A DNA stretch of 64,000 nt from Chloroflexota bacterium (GTDB lineage Bacteria; Chloroflexota; Limnocylindria; Limnocylindrales; CSP1-4). The position numbers were made by a program, and so were the translations under genes. The stretch is taken from assembly GCA_021787395.1 (NCBI GenBank), contig JAJYLZ010000006.1, positions 1 through 64,000 on the forward strand. The letters run 5' to 3'. Within the stretch, counting starts at the first letter, position 1. Each line of letters begins with the position of its first letter. Under the pieces are notes generated by a model. The model was not told the origin of the DNA. It saw only the letters and a list, made by a program, of their open reading frames with translations, and searched no databases. Shown here piece by piece: positions 10,449 through 19,529 of the stretch.

Positions 10449-11648
10449 GTGACCCGTCCGAGGCCCCCGAGGCTGCCGATCGTGCTGACGCCCGGCCGGG
10501 TGCCCATCGACAGCTGGGCGCCCGAGCTCGAGGCGACCGCGATGGTGCAGGCGGTGAACCTCTCGAACCTGCCGTTCGCGATCTCCCACGTTGCGCTCAT
10601 GCCCGACGCGCACGCCGGCTACGGCATGCCCATCGGCGGCGTCCTGTTCGCCGACCGGGCCGTCGTCCCCTACGCAATCGGCGTGGACATCGGCTGCGGC
10701 GTGGCGCTGCTCGACACCGACCTCACGGTGGACGACCTCCCTCGGCCCGTGCTCAGGCGGCTGCTGGAGGCCATCGCGAGCGGGGTGCCGGTGGGGACGG
10801 CGCACCAGCACGCGCCGGTGGACCGCGAGCGTGCGCTCGACGAGATCGGGCTCGACTTGCCGGCCTCGATCCCGGCCGCCTGGTTCGAGCGCTCGGTCGA
10901 CTCGCTGGGCACGCTGGGCTCGGGCAACCACTTCCTGGAGGTCCAGCGCGACGAGGCCGGGCGCGTGGCGGTGATGCTCCACTCGGGCTCGCGGAGCCTG
11001 GGCAAGACCATCTGCGACGCCTTCCAGCAGACGGCCCTCGCGCTCTGCCGCGCCCGGCGCCTCCCGCTGCCGCACGATGAGCTCGCCTACCTGCCGGAGG
11101 ACACGCCGGAGTTCGACGCCTACTGGTCGGCGATGACCTTCGCGCTCCGGTTCGCCGAGGTGAACCGCAGCCGGATGCTCGAGGCGGCCGAGCGGGCGAT
11201 CACGGCCCACACCCGGGCGCGGCGCGTCGAGCGCACTGTGGACATCCACCACAACTACGCGGCGCGGGAGCGCCACGCCGGCCGCGACGGCATCGTGCAC
11301 CGCAAGGGCGCGGTGCGGGCCGTCGCCGGGGAGATCGTGCTCATCCCGGGCTCGATGGGCACGACCTCGTACGTCGCCGAGGGCCTGGGCAACGCGGCGT
11401 CGTTCGAGACGTGCCAGCACGGCGCGGGTCGAGCGATGTCGCGCACGAAGGCGCGCCAGGCGATGACGCCGGGCGAGGTGTTCGACCGGATGGCCGCCCT
11501 CGGCATCGAGCTCCACTCCGGCGACCCCAGGTCGGCCGCCGAGGAGGCGCCGTCCGCGTACAAGGACATCGAGGCCGTGATGGCGCACTCCGCCGACCTG
11601 GTCCGCCCGATCCGCCGGCTGACGCCGCTGGGCGTGCTCAAGGGGTAG
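10449..11648 (+). CDS. rtcB: RtcB-family RNA ligase
   Basis: RtcB joins RNA 2',3'-cyclic-phosphate or 3'-phosphate ends to 5'-OH ends using GTP and Mn(II), in tRNA or stress-damaged RNA repair. The protein has 399 residues. Metal-binding and catalytic motifs occur in order: MPDAHAGYGMPIG, GVDIGCGV with the metal Cys, LGSGNHFLEV, HSGSRSLG, DIHHNYA, HRKGAV, IPGSMGTTSYV, and CQHGAGRAMSR with the His that is guanylylated. No archease, RtcA or RtcR gene is adjacent, so the ligase is not in the classical rtc operon. The start is GTG with GGAGGC directly upstream. Confidence 0.93.
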   Translation: MTRPRPPRLPIVLTPGRVPIDSWAPELEATAMVQAVNLSNLPFAISHVALMPDAHAGYGMPIGGVLFADRAVVPYAIGVDIGCGVALLDTDLTVDDLPRPVLRRLLEAIASGVPVGTAHQHAPVDRERALDEIGLDLPASIPAAWFERSVDSLGTLGSGNHFLEVQRDEAGRVAVMLHSGSRSLGKTICDAFQQTALALCRARRLPLPHDELAYLPEDTPEFDAYWSAMTFALRFAEVNRSRMLEAAERAITAHTRARRVERTVDIHHNYAARERHAGRDGIVHRKGAVRAVAGEIVLIPGSMGTTSYVAEGLGNAASFETCQHGAGRAMSRTKARQAMTPGEVFDRMAALGIELHSGDPRSAAEEAPSAYKDIEAVMAHSADLVRPIRRLTPLGVLKG

Positions 11649-11748
11649 GGTCGGAGCGCGGCTGCACGCGCGGCCTGGGCCCCGCCTGCGCGCTCGGGGC
11701 ACCTCCGCTAGAGTCGGCGAGGGCCATCGCGGCAGAACAGGGAGCGAC

Positions 11749-12213
11749 GTGGCGAGACAGGACTGGGCCGGCATCTCGGACGCGAAGGCGGCGCGACGCC
11801 TCGGCGGCATGCTGGGCGTTGCCTTCGACGCCCAGCCGATCGGCGGCCTCGGCGGCTCCGACGGCGCGCTTGCGGTCGCGGGCGAGGACGCCTGGGTCGC
11901 CCTCCAGGTGGAGCGCAAGCACAATCACCCCGTCGAGAACCTGCTGCAGTACTGGCCGTGGCTCGAGCGGAGCCGACGCCGCCTCGTCCTGGTCCACGCG
12001 ATCGCTCCTGACGCCCGCCGGCGGACCGGCCCGCGAACTGACCTCACCAGTTGGGCGGGCGCGATGATGGAGCGCGTGCTCCCCGGGCGCTTCGCCTACT
12101 GCCGGGTTGAGCTCGGCTCCCCGCAGGAGGCGGCCCAGCTGGACGCGACGCGGGCCGCGATCGAGGCCCTGCGCCAGCCGCTCGAGGGTCGAAGCCTGCT
12201 GGCCGGGAACTAG
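11749..12213 (+). CDS. Uncharacterised protein, possible PD-(D/E)XK-like fold
   Basis: The protein has 154 residues from a GTG, with GGGAG upstream. I do not recognise the family. The segment DGALAVAGEDAWVALQVERKHNHPVENLLQYWPWLERSRRRLVLVHAI resembles the core of restriction-endonuclease-like folds, where an acidic residue, then E-x-K on the next strand (QVERK), then a helix and a strand follow one another, but the motif is too degenerate to claim activity. It has no signal peptide or membrane segment, so it should be cytosolic. It lies between rtcB and cfa in the same direction. A TAGAGT hexamer at 11709-11714 could be its -10. Confidence 0.6.
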   Translation: MARQDWAGISDAKAARRLGGMLGVAFDAQPIGGLGGSDGALAVAGEDAWVALQVERKHNHPVENLLQYWPWLERSRRRLVLVHAIAPDARRRTGPRTDLTSWAGAMMERVLPGRFAYCRVELGSPQEAAQLDATRAAIEALRQPLEGRSLLAGN

Positions 12214-12323
12214 CGGGCGCCGCACCCCGGGGCGTGTCGCAGACCCGGCGGATCTCGGTCCACCGCCCGCGCTTGGACCCGTCGCCGGACGGGCGTAGGA
12301 TGCCCCTGTTCGGAGGTGACTCG

Positions 12324-13817
12324 ATGGCCATCGAGAGCATGTCCGGCGCCCCGGTCGTGCCGTCCGCGACGCCGGCCCCCGCAGCCCCGCCCGCACCGGG
12401 CACCGGCGCGCATGCAGACGCACCCTCCCCGCCAGCCGCCGACCAGCCGGGGCCCAACGCAGCCGTGCGCGAGACCGCGCTCGCGAAGGCGATCGTCGGC
12501 ACGCTGGCCCGCGCCCTGCCGCACGACACCGCGCTCACGCTCGCCGTGGACGGCGGGCCATCGGGCCGTCCGAGCCGGGAGGGCCAGGCGCCTGACGCGG
12601 TTGCGAACGGGGCCCCGCGCCGCGCCCGGGTCCGGGTCCACGGCCCGGGCGCCCTCGCGCGGATGCTGCCGCCCACGGAGAACGCGTTCGCCGACGCGTT
12701 CCTGCGCAACGACATCGACATCGACGGGGACATCGCGGCAGCGATCGAGGCGGCCCGCGACATCGACCTGCGGCGGCTCTCCGCCGACGACGCGCGGAGG
12801 ATCCTCCGCTGGTCGCTCGAGTTGCGCCGTGCGCATCGCCGCGATCCGGTGGCCCCCCTGCGCAGGCCGGCGGCCCGGCTGAGCGGCGCCCGCCACTCGC
12901 GGGCCCGCGACCTCGAGGCGATCCGCTTCCACTACGACGTCGGCGAGGCGTTCTACCGGCTGTGGCTCGACCGCCGCCTCACCTACTCGTGCGCCTACTT
13001 CGAGCGCGACGACGACCCGGTCCGCGACCTCGACGCCGCCCAGGCGGCCAAGCTCGACCTGGTCTGCCGCAAGCTCGACCTGCGGCCCGGCCAGCGCCTG
13101 CTGGACATCGGCTGCGGCTGGGGCTCGCTCATCCTCCACGCCGCGGAGCGGTACAAGGTCGACGCCGTGGGCGTGACGCTCTCGGAGCGGCAGGCCGACG
13201 AGGCCAACCGCCGGGCCGCGCTGATGGGGCTCGAGCGCCGCGTCCGGGCGGAGGTCCGCGACTACCGCGAGCTGGCCGAGCTGGGCCCGTTCGACGCCGT
13301 GGCCTCGATCGGCATGTTCGAGCACGTCGGGGCCTCGAACCTGCCGCTCTACTTCGGGTCGGCGTTCCGGGCGCTCGCCCCCGGCGGCCGCTTCCTGAAC
13401 CACGGCATCGCCACCGCGGAGCGGGGCCTCTCCACGCGGCCGCGGCCGGCGAGCTGGCGCGGCGGGCTGCGGCGGGCGACGTTCACCGAGCGCTACGTCT
13501 TCCCCGACGGTGAGCTCGTCCCCGTGGAGCAGGCCGTTCGGGTGGCGCGCGACGTGGCCGGGTTCGAGGTCCTCGACCTCCAGTCGCTGCGCCCCCACTA
13601 CGCGCTGACGCTGCAGGCATGGGTGGCGCGGCTCGAGGCGGCGTGGGACGAGGCGGTCGCCGCCGCCGGCGAGGAGGTGGCGCGCACCTGGCGCCTGTAC
13701 ATGGCGGGCGCCCGGGTGGGCTTCGAGCACGGCGACCTCGACGTGGCGCAGCTGCTGCTCTCCCGCCCGACGGCCGACGGCAGGCCGGCCGTGAGGCCGC
13801 TCCGGCCGTGGTGGTGA
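12324..13817 (+). CDS. cfa: Cyclopropane-fatty-acyl-phospholipid synthase family methyltransferase
   Basis: The enzyme transfers a methylene from S-adenosylmethionine to the double bond of unsaturated acyl chains in membrane phospholipids, at the inner membrane face. It has 497 residues from the ATG at 12324, selected for a strong GGAGGTGA tract ending 4 nt upstream. The first 60 residues are a low-complexity Ala/Pro stretch. An N-terminal lipid-binding domain (RVHGPGALARMLPPTENAFADAFL) precedes the catalytic core: IRFHYDVGEAFYRLWLD, LTYSCAYF, SAM-binding LLDIGCGWGSL, and IGMFEHVG. The C-terminus has the usual QAWVARLEAAW and RLYMAGARVGFEHG segments. A mycolic-acid-type methyltransferase is possible but less likely. 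Confidence 0.9.
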   Translation: MAIESMSGAPVVPSATPAPAAPPAPGTGAHADAPSPPAADQPGPNAAVRETALAKAIVGTLARALPHDTALTLAVDGGPSGRPSREGQAPDAVANGAPRRARVRVHGPGALARMLPPTENAFADAFLRNDIDIDGDIAAAIEAARDIDLRRLSADDARRILRWSLELRRAHRRDPVAPLRRPAARLSGARHSRARDLEAIRFHYDVGEAFYRLWLDRRLTYSCAYFERDDDPVRDLDAAQAAKLDLVCRKLDLRPGQRLLDIGCGWGSLILHAAERYKVDAVGVTLSERQADEANRRAALMGLERRVRAEVRDYRELAELGPFDAVASIGMFEHVGASNLPLYFGSAFRALAPGGRFLNHGIATAERGLSTRPRPASWRGGLRRATFTERYVFPDGELVPVEQAVRVARDVAGFEVLDLQSLRPHYALTLQAWVARLEAAWDEAVAAAGEEVARTWRLYMAGARVGFEHGDLDVAQLLLSRPTADGRPAVRPLRPWW

Positions 13818-13995
13818 TCGGCCCGGGCTGATCCCGCAACCGGTCGGGTCCGGGGGATTCGGGCGCACGCTCCCCCCGGACGACGGCGTGCGCCTCGCGG
13901 TACAGCGGATCGGACGCGTCCGAACGCTGCCAATGGACCGTTGTCGGCGCCGGCGCGCGGGTGGATGCTCCGGGTACACCGCACGGAGGTGCCCC

Positions 13996-14199
13996 ATGGA
14001 CGCGAAGCCTGGAGACCGGATCATCATCGAATCGGAGCGGGTCGGGCAGCCGGACCGCGCTGGCGAGATCCTCGAGGTGACGGACTCGCCGTTCGGCCGC
14101 AACTTCCGCGTGCGCTGGGACGACGGGCACGTGACCGAGATCCGGCCCAAGTCCGGCAGCGCGCGGGTCGAGCCGACCCCGGCGGGGCGGCGAGGCTGA
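13996..14199 (+). CDS. DUF1918-family small protein
   Basis: The protein has 67 residues with GGAGGT six bases before the start. It matches the compact SH3-like DUF1918 family: a GDRI(I/V)(I/V) strand, REGEILEV-like segment, FRVRWDDGHVTEI and a terminal P-rich stretch. The function of this family is unknown; it is common in high-GC actinobacteria and Chloroflexota. The gene is monocistronic and followed by a GC hairpin. Confidence 0.85.
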   Translation: MDAKPGDRIIIESERVGQPDRAGEILEVTDSPFGRNFRVRWDDGHVTEIRPKSGSARVEPTPAGRRG

Positions 14200-14218
14200 C
14201 GCGGTCCTGAACCCGGGG

Positions 14219-14239
14219 GCGCCGGCGAGGGGCCGGCGC
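14219..14239 (+). terminator. Hairpin after the DUF1918 gene
   Basis: GCGCCGGC and GCCGGCGC form a perfect 8-bp stem with a GAGGG loop, 19 nt after the stop codon, without a U-tract. Confidence 0.45.
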
Positions 14240-14835
14240 GGCTGAGCGGCGCCCGCCTGAGGCCACCGTCGGCGTTCGCCTGGCCGGGGCACGGCCGACG
14301 GGCGCTCGGAGCGCCAATCGCGATACGCGGCGTACGGCACGATCGGTCACGGGCGCTGCGGCTGCCCGCCTGGCAACACCACGGCCCAAAGGACGCCGCG
14401 AGGCGCCGTCTGGGCCAGTGGGTGGGCCTGGCACGAGGAGATGCCTTCGGGCGCGCACCAGCAACCGCAATGCGGCCGGCGTCGCGCTTGAGCGCGATGC
14501 AGCTGCCCGCCGCTGCGATCGCGCCCCAGCGGCTGCTCGCCGCTGGTCGAGCCGCTGGCTTACGCACCTTCCGAACAGGCGGCGGGGATTCGGCCCGGCA
14601 GGCGAAGACTGCGCCCCGCGGCCGCTCGCCGAGGCGCGCTCTGCCGCTGCTGCCGTGCTGAGGACTGCGGGCCGACCGTTGCCCCCGGCCCTCCCGACGC
14701 CGCGACGCTCGGCCGTCGGCGACGATGACCGCCGTCAGCGTCCGCTGCTGTTCGATCCTTCCGAATACTGGCCAGACAGGAGCTGCCGGGCTGGGCTGGG
14801 TGGATCGGGCTGGCCCGTATGCCTGTCCGTCCTGG

Positions 14836-14852
14836 TATCTTAGTGATATCAT
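14836..14852 (+). promoter_or_regulatory. AT-rich promoter/operator before the SPFH gene
   Basis: TATCTTAGTGATATCAT contains the perfect palindrome TGATATCA (14844-14851), which overlaps a possible -10 TATCAT (14847-14852), 45 nt before the start codon. It is an isolated AT-rich patch in GC-rich DNA, so it is probably a promoter with a repressor site. The regulator is unknown. Confidence 0.4.
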
Positions 14853-14897
14853 CCTGATGTCGCGCACCGTATGGTGCCAAGGAGCCAGGGAAGAACC

Positions 14898-15800
14898 ATG
14901 AACAACAAGGAACGTGTCGCCGACTCGCTGCCCGGCATGCCCATGCTGGTCGGCACGTTCATCCTCACGCTGGGGGTGCCGCTCGCGTTCGTCTGGTGGC
15001 TGGTGGCGGTGCTCGTGCCCATGGGCGACCGGATGGGCCTACTCGAGGTGCTCGAGGTCCTGCTCTGGGTCGCCGTCTACGGCGTGGTCCTGCTGGGCTG
15101 GGCCGGCATGACGCCCGTCAACCCCAACGAGGCGCGCGCGGTGGTCCTGTTCGGCCGCTACCGGGGGACGCTCCGGGAGCAGGGCCTCGCCTGGGTCAAC
15201 CCGTTCACGCTCCGGCCCCGCGTCAGCGTCCGCGTCCGCAACTTCGAGACCGGCAAGCTCAAGGTCAACGACCGCGACGGCAACCCGATCGAGATCGCGG
15301 CCGTGGTGGTGTGGAAGGTCACCGACACGGCGGAGGCGCTGTTCGAGGTCGACAACTACGAGAACTTCGTCGCGGTCCAGGCGGAGTCGGCGCTGCGGAA
15401 CCTCGCCACGTCGCACCCGTACGACGCGCACGAGGACCAGGTCTCGCTGCGGGCCAACCCGATCGAGGTGGCCGAGCAGCTCAAGGCCGAGATCCAGGAG
15501 CGGCTCGACAAGGCCGGCGTCCAGGTCATCGAGGCGCGCATCAGCCATCTGGCGTACGCACCCGAGATCGCCAACGCGATGCTCCGGCGCCAGCAGGCCA
15601 ACGCGGTCATCGCGGCCCGCACCCGGATCGTGGAGGGCGCGGTCGGGATGGTCGAGATGGCCCTCGAGCAGCTGTCGTCCAAGCAGGTCGTGGAGCTCGA
15701 CGAGGAGCGCAAGGCGCAGATGGTGAGCAACCTGCTGGTCGTCCTGTGCTCGGACCACGAGACCCAGCCGGTGGTCAACACCGGGACCATCTACGCGTAG
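14898..15800 (+). CDS. SPFH/band-7 domain membrane protein
   Basis: The protein has 300 residues from the ATG at 14898 (AAGGAG lies upstream at about 14878-14884). Two hydrophobic segments at about residues 15-45 and 54-75 anchor the protein. [30 protein letters not shown] begins the SPFH domain, which continues through [32 protein letters not shown] long charged helix ([35 protein letters not shown]) supports oligomerisation. Such proteins scaffold membrane microdomains. The next gene encodes an Arc-type DNA-binding protein, a pairing that recurs in many bacteria and probably forms one transcription unit. Confidence 0.9.
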   Translation: MNNKERVADSLPGMPMLVGTFILTLGVPLAFVWWLVAVLVPMGDRMGLLEVLEVLLWVAVYGVVLLGWAGMTPVNPNEARAVVLFGRYRGTLREQGLAWVNPFTLRPRVSVRVRNFETGKLKVNDRDGNPIEIAAVVVWKVTDTAEALFEVDNYENFVAVQAESALRNLATSHPYDAHEDQVSLRANPIEVAEQLKAEIQERLDKAGVQVIEARISHLAYAPEIANAMLRRQQANAVIAARTRIVEGAVGMVEMALEQLSSKQVVELDEERKAQMVSNLLVVLCSDHETQPVVNTGTIYA

Positions 15801-15853
15801 CCCGCCGTGCACGAGGTCCGGGGCGGGGCGGCGCAGGAGGCGGAGGCGGCCCG

Positions 15854-16027
15854 ATGGCCGAGCGCAAGCCGTTCCTGATCCGCCTCGACCCCGAGACGCT
15901 CACGGCGCTCCAGCGGTGGGCCGGGGACGACCTGCGCTCGGTGAACGGCCAGATCGAGTACCTCCTGCGCCGCGCCCTCAGGGAGGCCGGCCGGCTCCCC
16001 GACCGCAAGCCGCCGGCGCCGTCCTAG
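15854..16027 (+). CDS. Arc-type ribbon-helix-helix protein
   Basis: The protein has 57 residues. FLIRLDPETLTALQRWAGDDLRSVNGQIEYLLRRALREAG fits the ribbon-helix-helix fold: a short strand (residues 6-11) followed by two helices, with dimerisation through the strand. GGAGGCGGAGGC lies just upstream of the start. It follows the SPFH gene by 53 nt in the same direction and may repress that operon, perhaps through the TGATATCA palindrome; that link is inference. No toxin gene is adjacent, so I do not call it an antitoxin. Confidence 0.82.
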   Translation: MAERKPFLIRLDPETLTALQRWAGDDLRSVNGQIEYLLRRALREAGRLPDRKPPAPS

Positions 16028-16069
16028 AAGGGCGCTGGCGGCCGCGTCACCGGGGGCAGCGGGCGACGA

Positions 16070-16933
16070 TCAGGGCCAGGTGAACGTGGCCGTGAGACCG
16101 GTGATCCCGAAGCCCGTCTCGTTGTTCTTGATGACGATCATCCACGCGTTGGGCGGCGCAACTGCGAAGCCCTGGCTCACGTTGGTGGAGCCGGTCGTCG
16201 ACTGGACCGTCTTGAGCCCGGGGCCGCCCTGCTCGATGAGGTCCACCTCGTACAGGAACGGGTGCCCTCCCCAGTCGGCGGTGACGTGGTAGTAGCCCTT
16301 GGCGCGCGGGGTCGTCACCACCTGAAGGCCGTTGTAGGCGGGGTTCGCCGTGCCGTCGAAGCGGGCGTTGGTGACGGTCACCTTGGGCTTCGCGGCGGGG
16401 AACGTGATCGACACCCCGACGACCGGCGTGGCGCCGCCGGAGCCCCGCAGGGTCACCTGGTAGTTGACGGACTTCGAGCCGCTCGCCGCGGAGAGCGTGC
16501 CGCTGACCCCGGTCTGGCAGGACAGCTGCTTGCCGTTGGCCAGCAGGCAGACGACCGAGTTGCCCCCCGACTCGGTCTTGAGGTTGACCGAGACCGGTCC
16601 GCTCTGGGCCGTGAAGGCGATCGTGCGGGTGGTGCCGCCCGGGTCGGTGGTGGCGTCGAGCGCGAGCTGGACGAACTGGATGGTCGCGGCCGGGCCGGGC
16701 GTGGCGGTGGGGGTGGGGCTGGGCGATGAGGAGGGAACCGCCGAGGCCGAGGGGGCCAGGGAGGCGGAGGCGGCCGCCGACGACGACGGCGGGGCCGAGA
16801 CCGACGGCGAGGGCGGCAGCGTGGGCGTGGACGAGCCGCCGTTGTTGCCCAGCAGGGACGTGGCGAGCAGGATCCCGAGCAGAACCGCGAAGAGGAGGGC
16901 CAGGACGAGGACCAGCCGCTGCATGTTCGTCAT
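16070..16933 (-). CDS. Membrane-anchored extracytoplasmic beta-domain protein, unknown function
   Basis: The protein has 287 residues. A single hydrophobic N-terminal helix (residues 5-28) is followed by a Ser/Pro/Ala/Thr-rich linker (32-85) and then about 200 residues of predicted beta structure with two cysteines (VVCLLANGKQLSCQT) that could form a disulphide. Residues such as GYYHVTADWGGHPFLYEVDLIEQGG suggest an immunoglobulin-like or jelly-roll fold, but I recognise no family. It is probably anchored in the membrane with the domain outside. The minus-strand TACCAT 6 nt before the start suggests a leaderless mRNA. Confidence 0.7.
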   Translation of the reverse strand: MTNMQRLVLVLALLFAVLLGILLATSLLGNNGGSSTPTLPPSPSVSAPPSSSAAASASLAPSASAVPSSSPSPTPTATPGPAATIQFVQLALDATTDPGGTTRTIAFTAQSGPVSVNLKTESGGNSVVCLLANGKQLSCQTGVSGTLSAASGSKSVNYQVTLRGSGGATPVVGVSITFPAAKPKVTVTNARFDGTANPAYNGLQVVTTPRAKGYYHVTADWGGHPFLYEVDLIEQGGPGLKTVQSTTGSTNVSQGFAVAPPNAWMIVIKNNETGFGITGLTATFTWP

Positions 16934-16939
16934 CTGCCC

Positions 16940-16945
16940 ATGGTA
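16940..16945 (-). promoter_or_regulatory. -10-like element, leaderless-type
   Basis: TACCAT on the minus strand, exactly 6 nt before the ATG at 16933. Confidence 0.45.
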
Positions 16946-16964
16946 GGGGCGCTGGCCAGCGCCG

Positions 16965-17471
16965 TCAGGCGCCCGGGTCCGGGCGAGCCGGATTGGCCAG
17001 GCCCTCGACCACCTCCACGCCGGGCAGCGAGCGCAGAATCGACGGCGGGGCGATCACCTTCCAGCTGCGGCTGCCCCCGCCCAGCACGATCCGCTCCCGG
17101 TCCATCACGGCCGCGTCCACCCAGATCGGCAGGCCGTCGGGGAGGCCGAACACGGTGACGCCGCCGATCTCGTGGCCGGTCAGCGCCCGCGTCTCGTCCG
17201 GCGAGGCGAACGAGGACTTGCGCCCGAAGTGGCCCTTGACCGCCCGGTTGACGTCCAGGCGGTGCGTGGCCAGCACCACGCAGGCGGCGTACACGGGCAC
17301 GGCGCCCTTGCCGACCACCACGATGGTGTTGGCCGAATCCGCGGGGTCGAACCCGTAGTGGGCGCAGAAGGCCGCCGTGTCGGCCAGGGAGGGGTCGCAC
17401 GCGAACAGCTCGTACGGCCCGCGGCCGGCAAGCGCGGCCTCCAGCGCGGCGCGGGCGGGATCGTCGCTCAT
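16965..17471 (-). CDS. YbaK/EbsC-family aminoacyl-tRNA deacylase-like protein
   Basis: The protein has 168 residues from the ATG at 17471. An in-frame TTG nine bases earlier is less likely. The fold-defining parts of the YbaK/ProX domain are visible: NTIVVVGKGAVPVYAACVVLATHRLDVNRAVKGHFG, then TGHEIGGVTVFGLPDGLPIWVDAAVMDRERIVLGGGSRSWKVI. Family members hydrolyse mischarged tRNAs such as Ala-tRNA(Pro) or Cys-tRNA(Pro); which one this enzyme uses cannot be read from sequence. It differs clearly from the second YbaK protein at 61.2 kb, so the two likely have different substrates. Confidence 0.82.
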   Translation of the reverse strand: MSDDPARAALEAALAGRGPYELFACDPSLADTAAFCAHYGFDPADSANTIVVVGKGAVPVYAACVVLATHRLDVNRAVKGHFGRKSSFASPDETRALTGHEIGGVTVFGLPDGLPIWVDAAVMDRERIVLGGGSRSWKVIAPPSILRSLPGVEVVEGLANPARPDPGA

Positions 17472-17617
17472 GGCGGCCAACGGTAGCGCGGAACGGGATG
17501 GTGCGGGCGCGGCCGGGCCGGCGGCACTACGCTTGCCGGCAGCCTCAAGATCCAGACTCCCGGCCCCCGCCCGCCCCGGGAGGCCGAGCCCGCCAGCCAG
17601 CCCCGCGGAGGCCCGTC

Positions 17618-19135
17618 GTGACCGAGACGCTCATCCCCGACCGCGCCGAGTCGCTCGCCGCGATCCCGTCCCTCCCCCTCCGGACGCAGCTGTTCATCGA
17701 CGGGGTGTTCGTCGACGCGCGGGCCGGCCGGCGGTTCACGACCGAGAACCCGGCCACCGGCCGGGCGATCGCCGAGCTCGCCCAGGGCGGGCCCGAGGAC
17801 GTGGACCTGGCGGTCGCCGCCGCGCGCCGCGCCGCCGACGACGGACGCTGGTCGCGGCTGAACCCCGGCGACCGCAAGCGGCTCCTCGTCGCGTGGGCCG
17901 ACCTGATCGCCGCGCACAACCGCGAGCTCGCCCTGGTGGAGACGCTCGACTCGGGCAAGCCGATCGGCGACACCGCCACCGTGGACATCATCGAGACCGC
18001 CAACTGCATCCGCTGGCACGCCGAGGCGACCGACAAGCTCTACGGCCAAGTCGCCCCGGCGCCGGAGGGCATCGTGGCCACCATCACCCGCGAGCCGGTG
18101 GGGGTCGTGGGCGCGGTGATCCCGTGGAACTACCCGGCGCTCATGGCGGCCTGGAAGATGGGCCCGGCGCTGGCCACCGGCAACACGATGGTCATCAAGC
18201 CCGCCTCCTGCACGGCGCTCTCGCTGCTGCGGATCGCCGAACTGGCCAGGGAGGCCGGCATCCCCGACGGCGTGCTCAACGTGGTCCCCGGGCCGGGCGG
18301 CGCGGTCGGCGAGGCCATCGGCCGCCACCCGGACGTGGACTGCGTGGCGTTCACCGGCTCCACCGAGGTGGGCCGCCGCTTCCTCCACTATGCCGCCGAC
18401 AGCAACCTCAAGCGGGTGCTGCTCGAGCTGGGCGGCAAGAGCCCGCAGATCGTGTTCCCGGACGTCACCGACATGGCGGCGGTGGCGGCCAACGCCGCGA
18501 TCGCGATCTTCACGAACATGGGCGAGAACTGCTCGGCCGGCTCGCGGATGATCGTCCACCGCTCGCGGCGTGCGGAGCTCCTCGAGGCGCTCAAGGCAGA
18601 GCTCGAGCGCTGGCCGGTGGGCGATCCGCTCGAGCCGTCGAGCCGACTCGGCCCGCTCATCAGCCGCGGGCAGCTGGAGACCGTCCTCGACTATGTCGAG
18701 TCCGGCATGGGCCAGGGCGCGCGCGTGGTGGCCGGCGGGGAGCAGATCCTGCGCGAGACCGGCGGCTACTTCGTGGGTCCCACGATCCTCGACAACGTCC
18801 GGAACGACATGCGCGTCGCCCGGGAGGAGATCTTCGGGCCGGTGCTCTCGGTCATGGAATTCGACACCGAGGCCGAGGCCGTCGCGCTGGCCAACGACAC
18901 GCCCTATGGCCTCGCCGCCTCGCTCTACACCGACGACCTCCACGTGGCGCACCGCGTGGCGCGCGACCTGCGGGCCGGCGTGGTCGGTGTCAACGCGTAC
19001 GCGGAGGGCGACAACACCACGCCGTTCGGCGGCTACAAGCTGTCGGGCTTCGGCGGCCACGACAAGAGCGTCCACGCGCACGACCAGTACACCGAGGTCA
19101 AGACGACCTGGATCACGCTCAGGCCGCGCGACTGA
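17618..19135 (+). CDS. NAD(P)-dependent aldehyde dehydrogenase
   Basis: The enzyme oxidises an aldehyde to the acid. It has 505 residues from the GTG at 17618, picked because GGAGG lies 7 nt upstream and the family N-terminus follows (LRTQLFIDGVFVDARAGRRFTTENPATG). The coenzyme and catalytic motifs are VIPWNYP, IKPASCT, FTGSTEVGR, LELGGKSPQIVF with the general-base Glu, and NMGENCSAGSR with the nucleophilic Cys. The NCSAGS context and overall sequence resemble gamma-glutamyl-gamma-aminobutyraldehyde or betaine-aldehyde dehydrogenases, but the substrate remains open. No pathway partner is adjacent. Confidence 0.9.
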   Translation: MTETLIPDRAESLAAIPSLPLRTQLFIDGVFVDARAGRRFTTENPATGRAIAELAQGGPEDVDLAVAAARRAADDGRWSRLNPGDRKRLLVAWADLIAAHNRELALVETLDSGKPIGDTATVDIIETANCIRWHAEATDKLYGQVAPAPEGIVATITREPVGVVGAVIPWNYPALMAAWKMGPALATGNTMVIKPASCTALSLLRIAELAREAGIPDGVLNVVPGPGGAVGEAIGRHPDVDCVAFTGSTEVGRRFLHYAADSNLKRVLLELGGKSPQIVFPDVTDMAAVAANAAIAIFTNMGENCSAGSRMIVHRSRRAELLEALKAELERWPVGDPLEPSSRLGPLISRGQLETVLDYVESGMGQGARVVAGGEQILRETGGYFVGPTILDNVRNDMRVAREEIFGPVLSVMEFDTEAEAVALANDTPYGLAASLYTDDLHVAHRVARDLRAGVVGVNAYAEGDNTTPFGGYKLSGFGGHDKSVHAHDQYTEVKTTWITLRPRD

Positions 19136-19529
19136 GGTGGGCGTCCGGGCCCTGGGCCCGGTCCCGGCAGCCGCCCCACGATCCTTGGCGAATCTCAGTT
19201 GACGACTGCAGGTACGCTGATGGTCGTAGCGCGCCCCCGTCGTACGGAGGCGCGCGGTCTTCCCCCCGGCCGCGCGTCTCCGCAGGGCGGGTGCGCCCTC
19301 TCGAGTGGCCCCGCGCCCAAGCGGGCCCAGGGTGGCCGAGCGCCGGCCGGTCAGCAGAGGCCATGAGGCGCGGCCGTTCGCCATTTGCCAGGCGACTCGG
19401 GATTCGCGGCGTCCGCGGACGAAGTCGGGCCGGCGCTGCAGAACTCGCCGGGGCGGCACCGTCGAGCGGGATCGCGAGTACGCTTCTCCGAGGCAGAACC
19501 GCCGTGTGGCAGCGGCCGGAGGTGGAGCG
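19136..19529. other. 394-bp intergenic region
   Basis: It starts with a possible hairpin, CCGGGC-CCTGG-GCCCGG (19145-19161), that could terminate the dehydrogenase transcript. TTGACG at 19199-19204 looks like a -35, but no well-spaced -10 follows. Nothing else stands out. Confidence 0.3.

Larger units (their letters stand above)
14200..14897. other. 700-bp region without a recognised gene
   Basis: A hairpin at 14219-14239 is followed by about 600 bp in which no frame on either strand has recognisable domains or a persuasive start and ribosome binding site. The last 60 bp turn markedly AT-richer and hold the probable SPFH promoter. A structured RNA or a decayed gene cannot be excluded. Confidence 0.4.

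Noticed and set aside
15854-16027. Toxin-antitoxin antitoxin
   Set aside because: The ribbon-helix-helix protein follows an SPFH gene and has no toxin partner, so it is more likely a regulator of that operon.
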